Both the position numbers and the translations under genes were made by a program. A stretch of DNA of 64,000 bases from assembly GCA_964411125.1 (NCBI GenBank), contig CAYPJU010000004.1, positions 99,719-163,718 on the forward strand. Reading direction: 5' to 3'. Positions 8,078-17,327 of this stretch are shown here, one piece after another. Origin of the DNA: JBFIHF01 sp964411125 (GTDB lineage: Bacteria; Myxococcota_A; Bradymonadia; Bradymonadales; Bradymonadaceae). Below the pieces are notes generated by a model, which saw only the letters and a program-made list of their open reading frames with translations, did not search any database and was not told where the DNA came from. Each line of letters opens with the position of its first letter. The stretch's first letter is position 1.

Positions 8078-10324
8078 GTGGAAGCCCTCGCCGAAAATCT
8101 GGAGTCGGGTCTCTTCGACCTCTTCGGTCATCCGGAGTTTCGCGGAGGCCAGCGCGAAATCATGGAGACGATCGTCTCGGGTGAGGACACGCTGGTGGTC
8201 ATGCCGACGGGGGCGGGCAAGAGCCTCTGCTACCAGCTCCCCGCGTGTGTGACGCCCGGGATTACCCTGGTCGTCTCGCCTCTGATTGCCCTGATGAAGG
8301 ATCAGGTGGACGCGCTCACCGCGCGAGGCCTCCCCGCGACGTACATCAACTCGTCCCTCGGACTCGCCGAACAGCGCGATCGGCTGGAGGGGATGGCACG
8401 AGGTGCGTACAAGCTCGTCTACGTCGCCCCGGAGCGATTCTCGAACAACGCGTTCGTCCGCGCGGTTCGCGACATGCCGATCAGCCTCTTCGCGGTGGAC
8501 GAGGCGCACTGCATCAGCCAGTGGGGCCACGATTTCCGCCCCGACTATCGGCGGCTCGGCGAAGCCCGGCAGGTGCTCGGAGAGCCCACGACCGTTGCCC
8601 TTACAGCGACGGCGACCCCGGTGGTCCAGCGAGACATCCTCCACGGGCTCGGGCTAGACCGCGCGGAAGTTTACGTCCGCGGTTTCGAGCGCCCCAATCT
8701 CTTCTTCGAGGTCGCGCATACTCGGGGGAACGACGAGAAAGAGCAGAGAATTCAAGCGCTCGTGGAACGGCACGAGGGGGAGTCGATCGTCATCTACTGC
8801 GCGACGCGTCGGCAGGTGGAAGACGTACGTAAAGCGCTGCGCTCGATGAAGATCGACGTCGGGATGTACCACGGAGGGATGACGGACGCGCAGCGTGAGT
8901 CCGCCCAGAACGGCTGGATGGGACGCGACTTCGACGTGCTCGTCGCCACCAATGCGTTCGGCATGGGGGTCGACAAGGCGGACGTTCGAGCGGTGATCCA
9001 CTACAACATCCCCGGCAGCCTCGAAGCGTATTATCAGGAGGCAGGTAGGGCGGGGCGCGACGGCGGGGATGCGAACTGTCTCTTGCTCTTCAACTACGCC
9101 GACCGCGGCATCCACGAGTTCTTCACGGAGAACTCGTTCCCTTCACGCGCCGGGTTCACCGAAGTGTGGGAACAGGTCAGGAGGTTCGGTCCGGGGACGC
9201 ACGCGATGGAGGTCGACGACATCGCACGACGCGCGGACTCGCTGCACCGAATGGGGGTCGAGAACGTCCTCCGAACCCTTCGTTTTCATGGGCACCTCGA
9301 TTTTGGCACGCGCTCCGGGATGGGGTGGCTGGCGGTGATCGACGACGTCCCGACGTCGAGCCTCCGGGTCGACTGGGCGGAAATCGACCAGCGTCGAAAG
9401 ATCGCTCAATCGCAGCTCGAAGACGTCGTGAAGTACGCTTCGCGGCGCGTCTGTCGGCCGCGTCAGGTCGTCGAATATTTTGGCGGTAGTCCCTCCTTCG
9501 GGGACGGCTGCGACCACTGCGACGTATGCTGCGGGCCCCCCGAACATGCCACCGCCGCCGTCGAGTCACGCACGATTCGGGTCGACTGTACCCTCGACGT
9601 CGCCGTCAAGAAGCTGCTCGCCGGCGTCGCCCGGGCCCGAGGCACCTGGGGAGCCCACATGGTCGCAGGAATGCTGCGGGGGTCGAAGGCGAAGAAGATC
9701 GCGAAGGCGAGGCTCGATCGCCTCTCTACGTTCGGCATCCTCAGCGAAGTACAGCAGGACGACCTCGTCTTTCTGCTCGACGTCCTCGCCCGGCATGGGC
9801 TCCTGCAGCGAAACAAACATGGCTGCCTGAGTCTCACTGACCGCGGTCAGTCGGTGATGACGAGCCAGGAAGACATCTCGGCAGCGCTCCACGCGACGCT
9901 CTCGAGCTCGTTGGTCGAGCGAGGGAAGAGACGACGGTCGTCGTCCCCCGCACCATCACCGGATCCCGCGCGGCGCCGTCCGACCGTTTCGAAACGCACC
10001 ATCGACGACGGGTCGACCTATGACGAGACGAGGCAACTGCTGGAGTCCGGGCGAACATACGAGGAGGTCGCCGAGGAGCGGGGCCTGACCGCGAGCTCGA
10101 TCCTTCGTCACATTCTGGTCCTGTCGAGCCAGGGAATCCAGATCGACCTCTCGTCGTATCTCGACGAAGGAATCCTGCGCGACATCGAACCCCACGCGGT
10201 CGAGTGGCGCCCCGGGGACCCCCTCAAGCCCCTGCTCGACGCCGTCTCTGACCCCTGCTCCTACGCACAACTCAAGCTCAACCTCGCCCATCTACTGCAG
10301 CAGCGGTCGGCAGACGGCAGCTAG
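8078..10324 (+). CDS. recQ: RecQ-family ATP-dependent DNA helicase
   Basis: A 748-residue 3'-5' DNA helicase of the RecQ family, acting in recombination and fork repair. Motif I MPTGAGKSLCYQLP is near residues 43-55. The DEAH box with aromatic loop (VDEAHCISQWGHDFRPDYR) is near 144-160, motif V (ATNAFGMGVDKADVR) and motif VI (YYQEAGRAGRDG) follow. A zinc-binding cluster has C-x5-Y-F and CDHCDVCC at about 459-487. A winged-helix RQC region follows, and the C-terminus ends in an HTH segment (TYEEVAEERGLTASSILRH) rather than a clear HRDC domain. The start is GTG 8078. The 3' end is partly duplicated downstream (see 10293-10467). Confidence 0.95.
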   Translation: MEALAENLESGLFDLFGHPEFRGGQREIMETIVSGEDTLVVMPTGAGKSLCYQLPACVTPGITLVVSPLIALMKDQVDALTARGLPATYINSSLGLAEQRDRLEGMARGAYKLVYVAPERFSNNAFVRAVRDMPISLFAVDEAHCISQWGHDFRPDYRRLGEARQVLGEPTTVALTATATPVVQRDILHGLGLDRAEVYVRGFERPNLFFEVAHTRGNDEKEQRIQALVERHEGESIVIYCATRRQVEDVRKALRSMKIDVGMYHGGMTDAQRESAQNGWMGRDFDVLVATNAFGMGVDKADVRAVIHYNIPGSLEAYYQEAGRAGRDGGDANCLLLFNYADRGIHEFFTENSFPSRAGFTEVWEQVRRFGPGTHAMEVDDIARRADSLHRMGVENVLRTLRFHGHLDFGTRSGMGWLAVIDDVPTSSLRVDWAEIDQRRKIAQSQLEDVVKYASRRVCRPRQVVEYFGGSPSFGDGCDHCDVCCGPPEHATAAVESRTIRVDCTLDVAVKKLLAGVARARGTWGAHMVAGMLRGSKAKKIAKARLDRLSTFGILSEVQQDDLVFLLDVLARHGLLQRNKHGCLSLTDRGQSVMTSQEDISAALHATLSSSLVERGKRRRSSSPAPSPDPARRRPTVSKRTIDDGSTYDETRQLLESGRTYEEVAEERGLTASSILRHILVLSSQGIQIDLSSYLDEGILRDIEPHAVEWRPGDPLKPLLDAVSDPCSYAQLKLNLAHLLQQRSADGS

Positions 10325-10467
10325 CGCGCTGCATTTCACGATACCACCGGCCGGCGTCAGCCGGCCCACGTTCCTTGTTCGCGCGCGCAGCTCCAGCTCC
10401 CCTCGCCCATTACTGCAGCAGCGGTCCGCGCTCCCGTGACGGCACCCCACCGGCCGGCGTCAGCCGG
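10293..10467. repeat. Partial duplication of the recQ 3' end with an inverted repeat
   Basis: The 16-mer TACTGCAGCAGCGGTC occurs at 10293-10308 inside recQ and again at 10411-10426, both preceded by a CTCGCCCAT context. The 21-bp block containing CCACCGGCCGGCGTCAGCC occurs at 10344-10364 and 10447-10467. Each block carries the inverted repeat CCGGC-GTCA-GCCGG, able to form a hairpin. The copies are diverged, so this is an old tandem duplication rather than a fresh one. It fills the 199-bp gap between convergent recQ and the acylase gene; a terminator role is possible. Confidence 0.6.
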
Positions 10468-10523
10468 GCTGCGGCGCGGAGCGCCGTCGCAACCCCGCGG
10501 GTACGCGGGGGCGCGCGGGGCGG

Positions 10524-12647
10524 TTACTCCCGAGGCGTCAGGCGCCCGGCGAGCCACGCGTCGGTGTCGCTGTCGTAGTGTTTGGAGAAGCGTCTGTCCG
10601 ACGGCCCACCGCAGAGCGAAGTGTGCAGCTCGCTGCTCCCCATGTCGGCGACGAGTCGCAGCGACGGGGCGAAGCTGGTCATGCGTTCGCCCGCGAAATA
10701 GATCTGCCCTTGCTGGATCGTCGCGCGTCCCCCGCGTAGGACAATGGGGCCCCTGTCGAAGCCGAAAAAGCGAGGCAATTTGCCGGAGAAGAACATGTTG
10801 GTCAGCGGAATACGGTTTCGGGAACCCCACGGCTCCGGTGTGAGATGGTCGACCCTCGCGAGGGCCGCAGACCAGATCTCGGAGCGCGTTCGGCCGGCGT
10901 GCCAGGGGGAGCCGTCGGCGGTGAGAAGCCGGTCGAAGTTCTGGTAGAAGTCGATGAAGATGCCCGTCTTTCCCCGGAGGTGGTCGATCACGTCGGGGCC
11001 CAGGACCGAGCCGAACATCTCGGAGAACAGTGCCTCGTAGAAAAGCTCGAACGCCGTAGCGCCTTCGCTCTCTCCGTCGTAACAGAGGTCCCATTGGGCT
11101 AGCTTTCGCGACACGGGCCCATCTTTCAGCAGAGGGCGGAGGACCTCCATGAACTCTTCGGCCTGGATCGAGTAGACGTCCGTCTGCATCCGGCGAAAGG
11201 AGTCTACGTCGTGTTTCTCGGTCGCCAGCAGGAGTTGGCGGACGCGGCGGGCACGATAGTCCCCCATCGGCATGTTGATGGGGTTCGCTTCCCCGAGATG
11301 ATTCAGATCGTCGTTGGCGGTGACGATGATGCCGTCGTCCGGGTTGTGCGATTTCGGGAGCTCCGATTGTGGGACGGTCCCTCGCCATGCACTTTCGGGG
11401 TCCCACGCGGGTCTGGGGACGAGGCCGGACCGTCCCTGGCTCCGCTGCGGCATTCGGCCGGACATCTGGTAGCCGATATCCCCGCCGGCGTCGGCGAAGA
11501 TCCAGTTGAAGGAGGGCTCCAATCGAGCGAACGCCGCCATGCCTTCAGTGACAGAGTCGGCCTCCCACATCTCGTAGAGCGCGTTGACTGATTCGGCTCC
11601 GGCTGTGTCACTCGCCCACTTCGTGGCGAGGTGGAAGCCGTCGACGGTGAGGTCGCCGTCCACGGTTCCGCGATCGGTTTCCCAGATGACCATGGTCACC
11701 GGTGGGCTTTTCTTCCTGCGGATGACCTCTTCGCGCCGGACGGGTTCGACCCAGGCGTCGCCCCTTCGTACGCGACCGTCGCGCGCTTCCTCCACCCACG
11801 AGTCGATCGCATCCATGAAGGTGTACGTTGCGCCCCAGCTCAAGGCTCGGTTCCTTCCCACCAGCGGGCCTGGAATCCCGGGCATCGTCACGAGCTGGGC
11901 GTGGCCCCCGGGCCACTCGAAGGTCTGTTCGACCCAGACGTTGGGGAGGCGATTCGTCTCGAGGTGGGGATCGTTCGCGAGGAGAGGGCGACCCGACGAG
12001 CTTCGCTCTCCACTGACGCACCAGTTGTTCGACGCCATCGTTCGGAACGGGGCGGTCGCCCACTGAACCTCGGGTGGGACGATCCTTTCGCCGAGTGCGA
12101 GCGGTTCGATGATGTCACGGTCGAGCTGTTTGGCGATGCCGGGGAAGAGCGCGTCCAGAAGCTCGTCGGAGACCCCCGCCTGCACCATTTGCACGATGAG
12201 ACGTTCGACCTCGCCCTGCGATTGCGCCAGCCCCACGTACCCGATGACCCGCGCGAGCGAGATGCTGTCCCCCGCCGCCCATGGCTCGGGTCGATAGCCG
12301 ACGAGCTTGAACTCCCACGGCACCTTCTCGGCGAAGCGGTCGTTGACGCCTGCGCAGTAGGCCGTCACGGCGTCGGCCACGTCGGGCTCCAGCTTCGCGA
12401 TCTCGGCATCGAGGCCGCGACGGAAATCGAGACGACGGAAGAAGCGGTCCACCTCCACCATCTCGTCGGAGTCGTCGAGAAGCTCGGAAGCACGTCCCGA
12501 CGCGAGCACCCGCATCAGCAACATTTGCAGGCCGCGGTCCCGGGCGTGAAAGTAGCCCATCCCGTAGTAGAGAGCGTCGATATTCGGGCCCGAAATCTGG
12601 GGGATTCCGCGGGCGTCGCGAGTCGCTTCGAATGGTCGTGATGTCAT
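10524..12647 (-). CDS. Penicillin-acylase-family Ntn hydrolase
   Basis: A 707-residue member of the penicillin amidase (S45) family. These are made as one chain, self-cleave and use the new N-terminal Ser of the beta chain to hydrolyse amides such as beta-lactam side chains or acyl-homoserine lactones. The cleavage/nucleophile motif A-S-N-N-W places the catalytic Ser at about residue 206, followed by GRPLLANDPHLE. Later blocks (SWGATYTFMDAIDSW, ANDDLNH) are typical. I start at MTSRPF (ATG 12647). Unusually, no signal peptide is visible, although most relatives are exported. Substrate cannot be assigned. Confidence 0.9.
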   Translation of the reverse strand: MTSRPFEATRDARGIPQISGPNIDALYYGMGYFHARDRGLQMLLMRVLASGRASELLDDSDEMVEVDRFFRRLDFRRGLDAEIAKLEPDVADAVTAYCAGVNDRFAEKVPWEFKLVGYRPEPWAAGDSISLARVIGYVGLAQSQGEVERLIVQMVQAGVSDELLDALFPGIAKQLDRDIIEPLALGERIVPPEVQWATAPFRTMASNNWCVSGERSSSGRPLLANDPHLETNRLPNVWVEQTFEWPGGHAQLVTMPGIPGPLVGRNRALSWGATYTFMDAIDSWVEEARDGRVRRGDAWVEPVRREEVIRRKKSPPVTMVIWETDRGTVDGDLTVDGFHLATKWASDTAGAESVNALYEMWEADSVTEGMAAFARLEPSFNWIFADAGGDIGYQMSGRMPQRSQGRSGLVPRPAWDPESAWRGTVPQSELPKSHNPDDGIIVTANDDLNHLGEANPINMPMGDYRARRVRQLLLATEKHDVDSFRRMQTDVYSIQAEEFMEVLRPLLKDGPVSRKLAQWDLCYDGESEGATAFELFYEALFSEMFGSVLGPDVIDHLRGKTGIFIDFYQNFDRLLTADGSPWHAGRTRSEIWSAALARVDHLTPEPWGSRNRIPLTNMFFSGKLPRFFGFDRGPIVLRGGRATIQQGQIYFAGERMTSFAPSLRLVADMGSSELHTSLCGGPSDRRFSKHYDSDTDAWLAGRLTPRE

Positions 12648-12757
12648 GGTGGAACTGTAGCGCAACGACGGCCGCAACGCTCGACGGTAATCGTCGAGAG
12701 GCAACGGGGCTGCGCTCCGCGGCGGCTCCGCCGTGTCGGGGAAAAGCCCTGGATCGC

Positions 12758-12786
12758 TTGCAAACGAGGGGTTCGGTTGTTAGAAG
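12758..12786 (+). promoter_or_regulatory. Candidate promoter of the cold-shock gene
   Basis: TTGCAA (12758-12763) and TAGAAG (12781-12786) are separated by 17 bases and each match four of six sigma70 positions. A leader of about 75 bases would precede the cspA-type start, in keeping with the long 5' UTRs of cold-shock genes. This is the best of several weak candidates. Confidence 0.4.
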
Positions 12787-12867
12787 TGCGCCGCGGGGCC
12801 GGTGTTCAGTTCGAACCTCGGTCCGTTTAACGAGACCTCCGGCTGCGGCCGGTACAAAGAGAAGAAC

Positions 12868-13080
12868 ATGGCTGAAAGAATTCAAGGCAGAGTGAAGTGG
12901 TTCAACGAAGAAAAGGGCTTTGGTTTCATCGCTCGCGAAGACGGAGGGGAAGATGTTTTCCTCCACTTCTCGGCGCTGAATCAGTCCGGTTTCAAAACGG
13001 TGCAGGACGACCAGCGTGTCGAATTCACCGTCGTCGCAGGTCCGCGTGGCCCCAAGGCGGAAGACGTCATCACTCTGTGA
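12868..13080 (+). CDS. Cold-shock domain protein (CspA family)
   Basis: A 70-residue single cold-shock domain that binds single-stranded RNA/DNA and melts secondary structure. RNP1 is KGFGFI and RNP2 is DVFLHF. The start 'MAERIQGRVKWFNEEKGFGFI' and end 'GPRGPKAEDVITL' match standard CspA length and sequence. ATG 12868 is preceded by AAAGAGAAGAAC, a purine-rich site. The longer frame from 12802 has no conserved residues and covers the leader. A Rho-independent terminator follows at 13106-13132. Confidence 0.97.
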   Translation: MAERIQGRVKWFNEEKGFGFIAREDGGEDVFLHFSALNQSGFKTVQDDQRVEFTVVAGPRGPKAEDVITL

Positions 13081-13105
13081 TCAAGTAGCACGTCGAGAAT
13101 TTCGA

Positions 13106-13132
13106 GGACCGGCTTCCGCCGGTCCTTTTTTT
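13106..13132 (+). terminator. Rho-independent terminator of the cold-shock gene
   Basis: The 8-bp stem GGACCGGC / GCCGGTCC with loop TTCC is followed by seven T. Its T run overlaps the stop codon of the convergent lipoprotein gene, so both transcripts meet here. Confidence 0.93.
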
Positions 13133-14438
13133 ATGGCAGGGGGAACGTCGCCTGCACGGGGAGGTGGTGGTTCGCCCCTGCAGCCTCGCCGACCGAGGCA
13201 TCGTCGGCCGTCGTCCCTACCGAAAATAGATAATCGACCCGCGCGTCGGGGTTGCTGCTCGGGTAGGTGAACCCGTCGTCGGACCCGGCCGATGCCCAGG
13301 CATCGGTGGTGACCCGGGTCATCGAACCATATCGCGCGTCATCCGGCTCGAAGCCGAAGCTGCCGAACACGACCATTGCCCCGCGGTCCGGAACTTCCCG
13401 CGCGACCTCTGCGGTCCAACCCGAAGACGTGTCGTCCGGCGAGAAATCGGCCGCCAGGAGTCTGAGCCTTCGTTCGGAGTCGATGCGGACGTCCGTCGCC
13501 AGCAGCACGGCGGTCGTCTCGGGAAGCTCGAGGTGCCAGTGCGCGTCGATCGGAAACGACGTCAGCAGAGCCTGTCCGGATGTGAACTCGCCGAGGTCGG
13601 TCATCGTCGTTCCCGTGTCGAGCCGGAAGTTCTCGAACCCGACCCCGAGACGCGCCGCGAGTTCGCCTTGCATCACGAACGATTGCGGAACCCCGCTGCC
13701 ATCTACACAGTCTCCCTGAAGCGCGACTGCGTCGGGGGCGAAGGCTTCGAGGCCTCTCAGGAGGGCCGCACGCCGTTCGTCCCAATCTTCGGTGAGGCAC
13801 CCGAGATGAACGGTCGCCGCTCGAACTCGGGAGACCTTCGCCGTCGCGTCGTCGACCGCGACCAGGCTCCCGTAGGCGGCCCGCGGTTCCCTGGTCTCTT
13901 CGTCGAGGTCGGCCCAGGTCCAGCCGCCTTCCTCGGCGCGCACGCGGAGGAAAACCGCGTAGAGGCCGCGGACCTCGAACCGCAACGACGCGCCGAACTC
14001 CCCTTCGCCGATCGCCGGGGCGTCGAATGTGCGGAAGCATTGCGCGCTACGCAGCGGGTGAGCGCCGAGCGGGCCGACGACGACCTGTGCCTCGGCGACG
14101 GGCGGGCCGTCATTTCGAACACGTGCGACGTACGGCCCGGTCGGCTCGCCGGTCGTCGTTTCGACTCCGCGGGGCCGGACCAGGTCCACACCGAGATTCG
14201 GTGCCGCTTCCGAGTCGGTCGACGCGACCTCCGAGCAGGAGAGCCGTTCGACGACGTGGGTCGGAGCAGGGGGGGAGGAGGTGTCGCCCGACTCGGCGGC
14301 GTCCATACGCGCATCAGTGGCGCCGAGGTCGGTGGTCGGTTCGGTCGGAGCTCGTTCGGGTTGGCGGCAGGAGGCCGACCAAGAAAAAACGGCGGCCCCC
14401 AGGAGGACCGCCGTCGAATGTCGGGGCGTACGCGTCAC
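13131..14438 (-). CDS. Exported endonuclease/exonuclease/phosphatase-fold-like lipoprotein
   Basis: A 435-residue lipoprotein. The start is taken as GTG 14438 (VTRTPRHSTAVLLGAAVFSWSASC), seven bases after the preceding gene's stop; the lipobox is S-W-S-A-S-C. After a linker and an N-terminal beta domain, the C-terminal half (from about residue 210) resembles the endonuclease/exonuclease/phosphatase fold. Blocks seen are VRAATVHLGCLTEDWDERR, FAPDAVALQGDCVD, GQALLTSFPIDAHW, LLAADFSPDD, MVVFGSFGFEPDD and the final 'DARVDYLFSVG' plus 'GANHHLPVQATF'. Several catalytic Asn/Asp/Glu positions look replaced (LQGD instead of LQE, FGSF instead of GDFN), so it may be catalytically dead. It is the second gene of an operon with the Cys-Cys repeat protein. 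Confidence 0.75.
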   Translation of the reverse strand: MTRTPRHSTAVLLGAAVFSWSASCRQPERAPTEPTTDLGATDARMDAAESGDTSSPPAPTHVVERLSCSEVASTDSEAAPNLGVDLVRPRGVETTTGEPTGPYVARVRNDGPPVAEAQVVVGPLGAHPLRSAQCFRTFDAPAIGEGEFGASLRFEVRGLYAVFLRVRAEEGGWTWADLDEETREPRAAYGSLVAVDDATAKVSRVRAATVHLGCLTEDWDERRAALLRGLEAFAPDAVALQGDCVDGSGVPQSFVMQGELAARLGVGFENFRLDTGTTMTDLGEFTSGQALLTSFPIDAHWHLELPETTAVLLATDVRIDSERRLRLLAADFSPDDTSSGWTAEVAREVPDRGAMVVFGSFGFEPDDARYGSMTRVTTDAWASAGSDDGFTYPSSNPDARVDYLFSVGTTADDASVGEAAGANHHLPVQATFPLP

Positions 14439-14445
14439 GTCTCGT

Positions 14446-16320
14446 TCACCCAACGATCTGGCAGGCGCCACCGCGGCAGATGAGGTTGTCGCAGCAGTCA
14501 CCCGTCTCGGTGCAGGAACCTCCGATCCCTGTGCAGGTATTGGGGGTTCCGCCGCACTTCAACGTCGTCGGGTCGCAGTAGTTGTTGCAGCAGTCGCCGT
14601 CGAACGTGCAGCTCGCGCCGTCGGCCAGGCACTGGCGGTCGCAGCTACCGTCGACACAACGGGTCGTGCAGCACTCGGCGTGGAAGCGGCAGGCGCCGGC
14701 CACCGGCGTACAGGTCTGCGGGACATTGCACAGCTTAGAGACGGGGTCACAGTATCCGGTGCAGCAGTCTCCGTCCGCCGCACACGTCTCGCCCACTTCG
14801 GTGCAGCGTCCGCAGGTGTTGGTCGCGGGGTCACAGACGCCCGTGCAGCATTCGGAGTCCATCGTGCAGGCGCCACCGTCGGCGACGCACTGTTCGGGGC
14901 CACAGAAGCCGAGGCTGTTGCAGTACCCGCCGCAGCACTCGCTGTTGTTGGTGCACGCCATCCCGTCGTCGATGCACGTGACGGGATTGCAGACGAGGTT
15001 GCCGTTCATGTCGGGGGCGCAGATCCCGTCGTTACAGCAGTGTTCGCTGATGAGGCACGGGTCGCCGGTGGCGACGCAGCAGTCGGGCTCGCCGGGGGTG
15101 CAGCCCGTGATCTGTCCCCAGCACTTGTTGATGCCGCTCAGCGTTTCGATGCAGTAGGTGGACCCGCCGCAGCACTGCGACCCGGACGGGAAACCATCGT
15201 CACAGACGGCTCCGCCGGGGAGGTTGCCGTCGAGCTTCTCGCATCGTCCCCAGGTGCTCCCTTCGAAGAGCTCGCACGTGCCTTTGATCGTCGCATCGTT
15301 GCAACGCCCGTCCTGGTTGCAGCAGATCGAGTCGCTCTGGCAGAGCTCGCCGAACGACTGGCAGCCACCGGTGTAGGCGCACGACTTGGCGCCGGTCCCG
15401 TCGCCGATGCAGGCGAAGGAGCAGCAGTCTTTGTTGTCCGCGCACGGTTCGCCGACGATGAGGCACGCCTCGCTGCCGGTGCCGCGGAAGTCGGAACAGA
15501 ACCCGTCGTCGCCGCAGATCTTGCCGCAACACGAATCGTCGGTGGTGCACGCCTCGCCGATCGCCTTACAGGTGGTTCCGGCACCACACCGCATCTCGCC
15601 GCCGATGTCGGTGCAGTTCTGGGAGCAGCACTCGCCTCCGGTCGCACACTTCTCTCCGGCGGAGAGGCAGATCGGTCCGGCGGAGCACATCCCCGCGTCG
15701 CAGACGTTGGAGCAGCACTCGGCGTTCCCGGTGCAAGCGTCACCGGCGGAGCTACAGACGGTCCCGGCGTCGCAAGCGCCAGCGACGCAACTCAGGGAGC
15801 AGCACTCCCCGGCCGCGGCGCAGGCTTGTCCGTCCGCCGCACAGGTCGCGCGCGGTTGCAGACAGATCCCCTGGGTTCCATCGTTGGTGGAACAGCGCCC
15901 GGAGCAGCAATCGCCGTCTGCGACGCAGTTCTCACCGTTCGCGGCCCCGCAACTCACACGTTCGCAGACCCCCGCGTTGCAATTCGTCGAGCAGCAGTCG
16001 CCGTTGGCTCCGCACGCTTCGCCGTTCAGAGCGCACATGGGGTTGCCGGCGTCGCCCCCGGCGTCGGTCGTACCCCCGTCTCCCGGAAGTCCACCGTCGT
16101 CGCCCCCGCCGTCTTCGGTGGTGGCGTCGGGGCCGGCGTCGGCCGTGCCGTTGTTCTCGCCGCCAGTGTCGGAGCCCCCGCCGTCCGGGATCGCGGCGTC
16201 GATGTCGCCGTTGTTGTTGGTCACACGACCATTGTTTGTGCCGTTGTTGTCCTCGGTGCCGCACTGGCACGCTCCGACTGCAACGAGCGCTACGAAGGGG
16301 AGAAGCCGTGTCACGCGCAT
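14446..16320 (-). CDS. Cysteine-rich (Cys-Cys) tandem repeat lipoprotein
   Basis: A 624-residue surface lipoprotein. I start at MRVTRLLPFVALVAVGAC (ATG 16320), a clear lipoprotein signal, preceded by AAAGGTTCGAGC; the frame upstream is not conserved. After an Asn/Gly/Asp linker (about residues 22-85) come at least 17 modules of roughly 25-40 residues of the form C-x4-G-x-x-C-x5-C-C-x3-C. They resemble small disulfide-knot modules (dickkopf- or conotoxin-like) common in Myxococcota surface proteins. All cysteines are expected to be paired in the periplasm or outside. No catalytic residues are apparent. The following lipoprotein gene starts seven bases later. Confidence 0.88.
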   Translation of the reverse strand: MRVTRLLPFVALVAVGACQCGTEDNNGTNNGRVTNNNGDIDAAIPDGGGSDTGGENNGTADAGPDATTEDGGGDDGGLPGDGGTTDAGGDAGNPMCALNGEACGANGDCCSTNCNAGVCERVSCGAANGENCVADGDCCSGRCSTNDGTQGICLQPRATCAADGQACAAAGECCSLSCVAGACDAGTVCSSAGDACTGNAECCSNVCDAGMCSAGPICLSAGEKCATGGECCSQNCTDIGGEMRCGAGTTCKAIGEACTTDDSCCGKICGDDGFCSDFRGTGSEACLIVGEPCADNKDCCSFACIGDGTGAKSCAYTGGCQSFGELCQSDSICCNQDGRCNDATIKGTCELFEGSTWGRCEKLDGNLPGGAVCDDGFPSGSQCCGGSTYCIETLSGINKCWGQITGCTPGEPDCCVATGDPCLISEHCCNDGICAPDMNGNLVCNPVTCIDDGMACTNNSECCGGYCNSLGFCGPEQCVADGGACTMDSECCTGVCDPATNTCGRCTEVGETCAADGDCCTGYCDPVSKLCNVPQTCTPVAGACRFHAECCTTRCVDGSCDRQCLADGASCTFDGDCCNNYCDPTTLKCGGTPNTCTGIGGSCTETGDCCDNLICRGGACQIVG

Positions 16321-16469
16321 GCTCGAACCTTTTGAAAGTCTGTCGGGAAAGCCCCCCCTTCGACATCGTAGCAGCGAGCCTCTCGCGTCACAATCACGTG
16401 GATCGGCTCCCCTGGGACGCCGAAATGAACCGACCGTTTCGGGGCCCTTCGCGGCGAACGACGCCGGGC

Positions 16470-17165
16470 TCAGGGCGGATACCGCACCGTCGAGGGATAT
16501 GCGAACGTCTCCTCCAGCACCTCCAGGGCCGAGATCGCGCACGAAGGGATTTCCATCATCTCGTCGTCGTGAAGCACCACGCAGACGAAATCGTCGGGCC
16601 TGAGGATGATGCTCAGCGGCGAGACGCGACCCGACACGAGGTCGGACTCGAGGTCGATCCGGCGATTTTGGGCCACCGCTCGGACGAGTTTTGGGAAGTG
16701 TGTGGCTGCGTTCGGCGTGGGCAGCTCGGTTCGAAACTTCCGGTCGAAGTTCGCCAGGGCGCTCGCGAGCAAGAAGTCCCGGTCTCGAAGCGAAGCGCTG
16801 AGGTCGTCGAGGACGTTGCGGCCAGCCTCGACGAGCTCGGGCGTCCCCGTGGAGATGAGCAGTGACGCGGCGAACCGTAACGCGGCGGCGTGCAGCTCCA
16901 GCCCCCGGTCGGCGGCGCTGAACTCACGAATCGGCCGCAGCCGCAGGTACCGCTCCTCACCATCGACGTATTCTTCCAGCGCCGGAGTGCCGTCGCGTCG
17001 CCGGAACGGGAGGAACTCCTCCTGGAGGATTCTGCGGTACTTTCTGTAGGTTCGCGGAGCTATCCCCAACTCTTGCTGGATTTGAGAAACCCGCCAGCCG
17101 CGGGGAGAAGTCATGATTCGATGAACGATGCGAGCGAGATTCAGATTGATCGGGTCACCAGGCAC
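16470..17165 (-). CDS. HTH regulator of the WYL type
   Basis: A 231-residue probable transcriptional regulator. The N-terminal helix-turn-helix (about residues 8-50: RIVHRIMTSPRGWRVSQIQQ, then ELGIAPRTYRKYRRIL) has the layout of WYL-family regulators. A middle helical region and a C-terminal beta-rich part (SGRVSPLSIILRPDDFVCVV) resemble a short WYL ligand domain that lacks a clean W-Y-L triad. GTG 17165 has AGGAGG eight bases upstream. It is divergent from the molybdenum hydroxylase operon across 162 bp and could control it; that link is inference. Confidence 0.75.
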   Translation of the reverse strand: MPGDPINLNLARIVHRIMTSPRGWRVSQIQQELGIAPRTYRKYRRILQEEFLPFRRRDGTPALEEYVDGEERYLRLRPIREFSAADRGLELHAAALRFAASLLISTGTPELVEAGRNVLDDLSASLRDRDFLLASALANFDRKFRTELPTPNAATHFPKLVRAVAQNRRIDLESDLVSGRVSPLSIILRPDDFVCVVLHDDEMMEIPSCAISALEVLEETFAYPSTVRYPP

Positions 17166-17327
17166 TAATTCCCCTCCTGTGTGATTGCTGACGTCTTGTA
17201 CATCGCCCCCTGGTACGGAACGTGCCGCTAATGGATTGAGTGCATTCGGATAGTCCGGACTTCCGTTTTCGGTGGGGAAGGGGAGACGTTTCTCGAACCC
17301 GGCGCGGGCCTCTGCTAAGTTTCGCCC

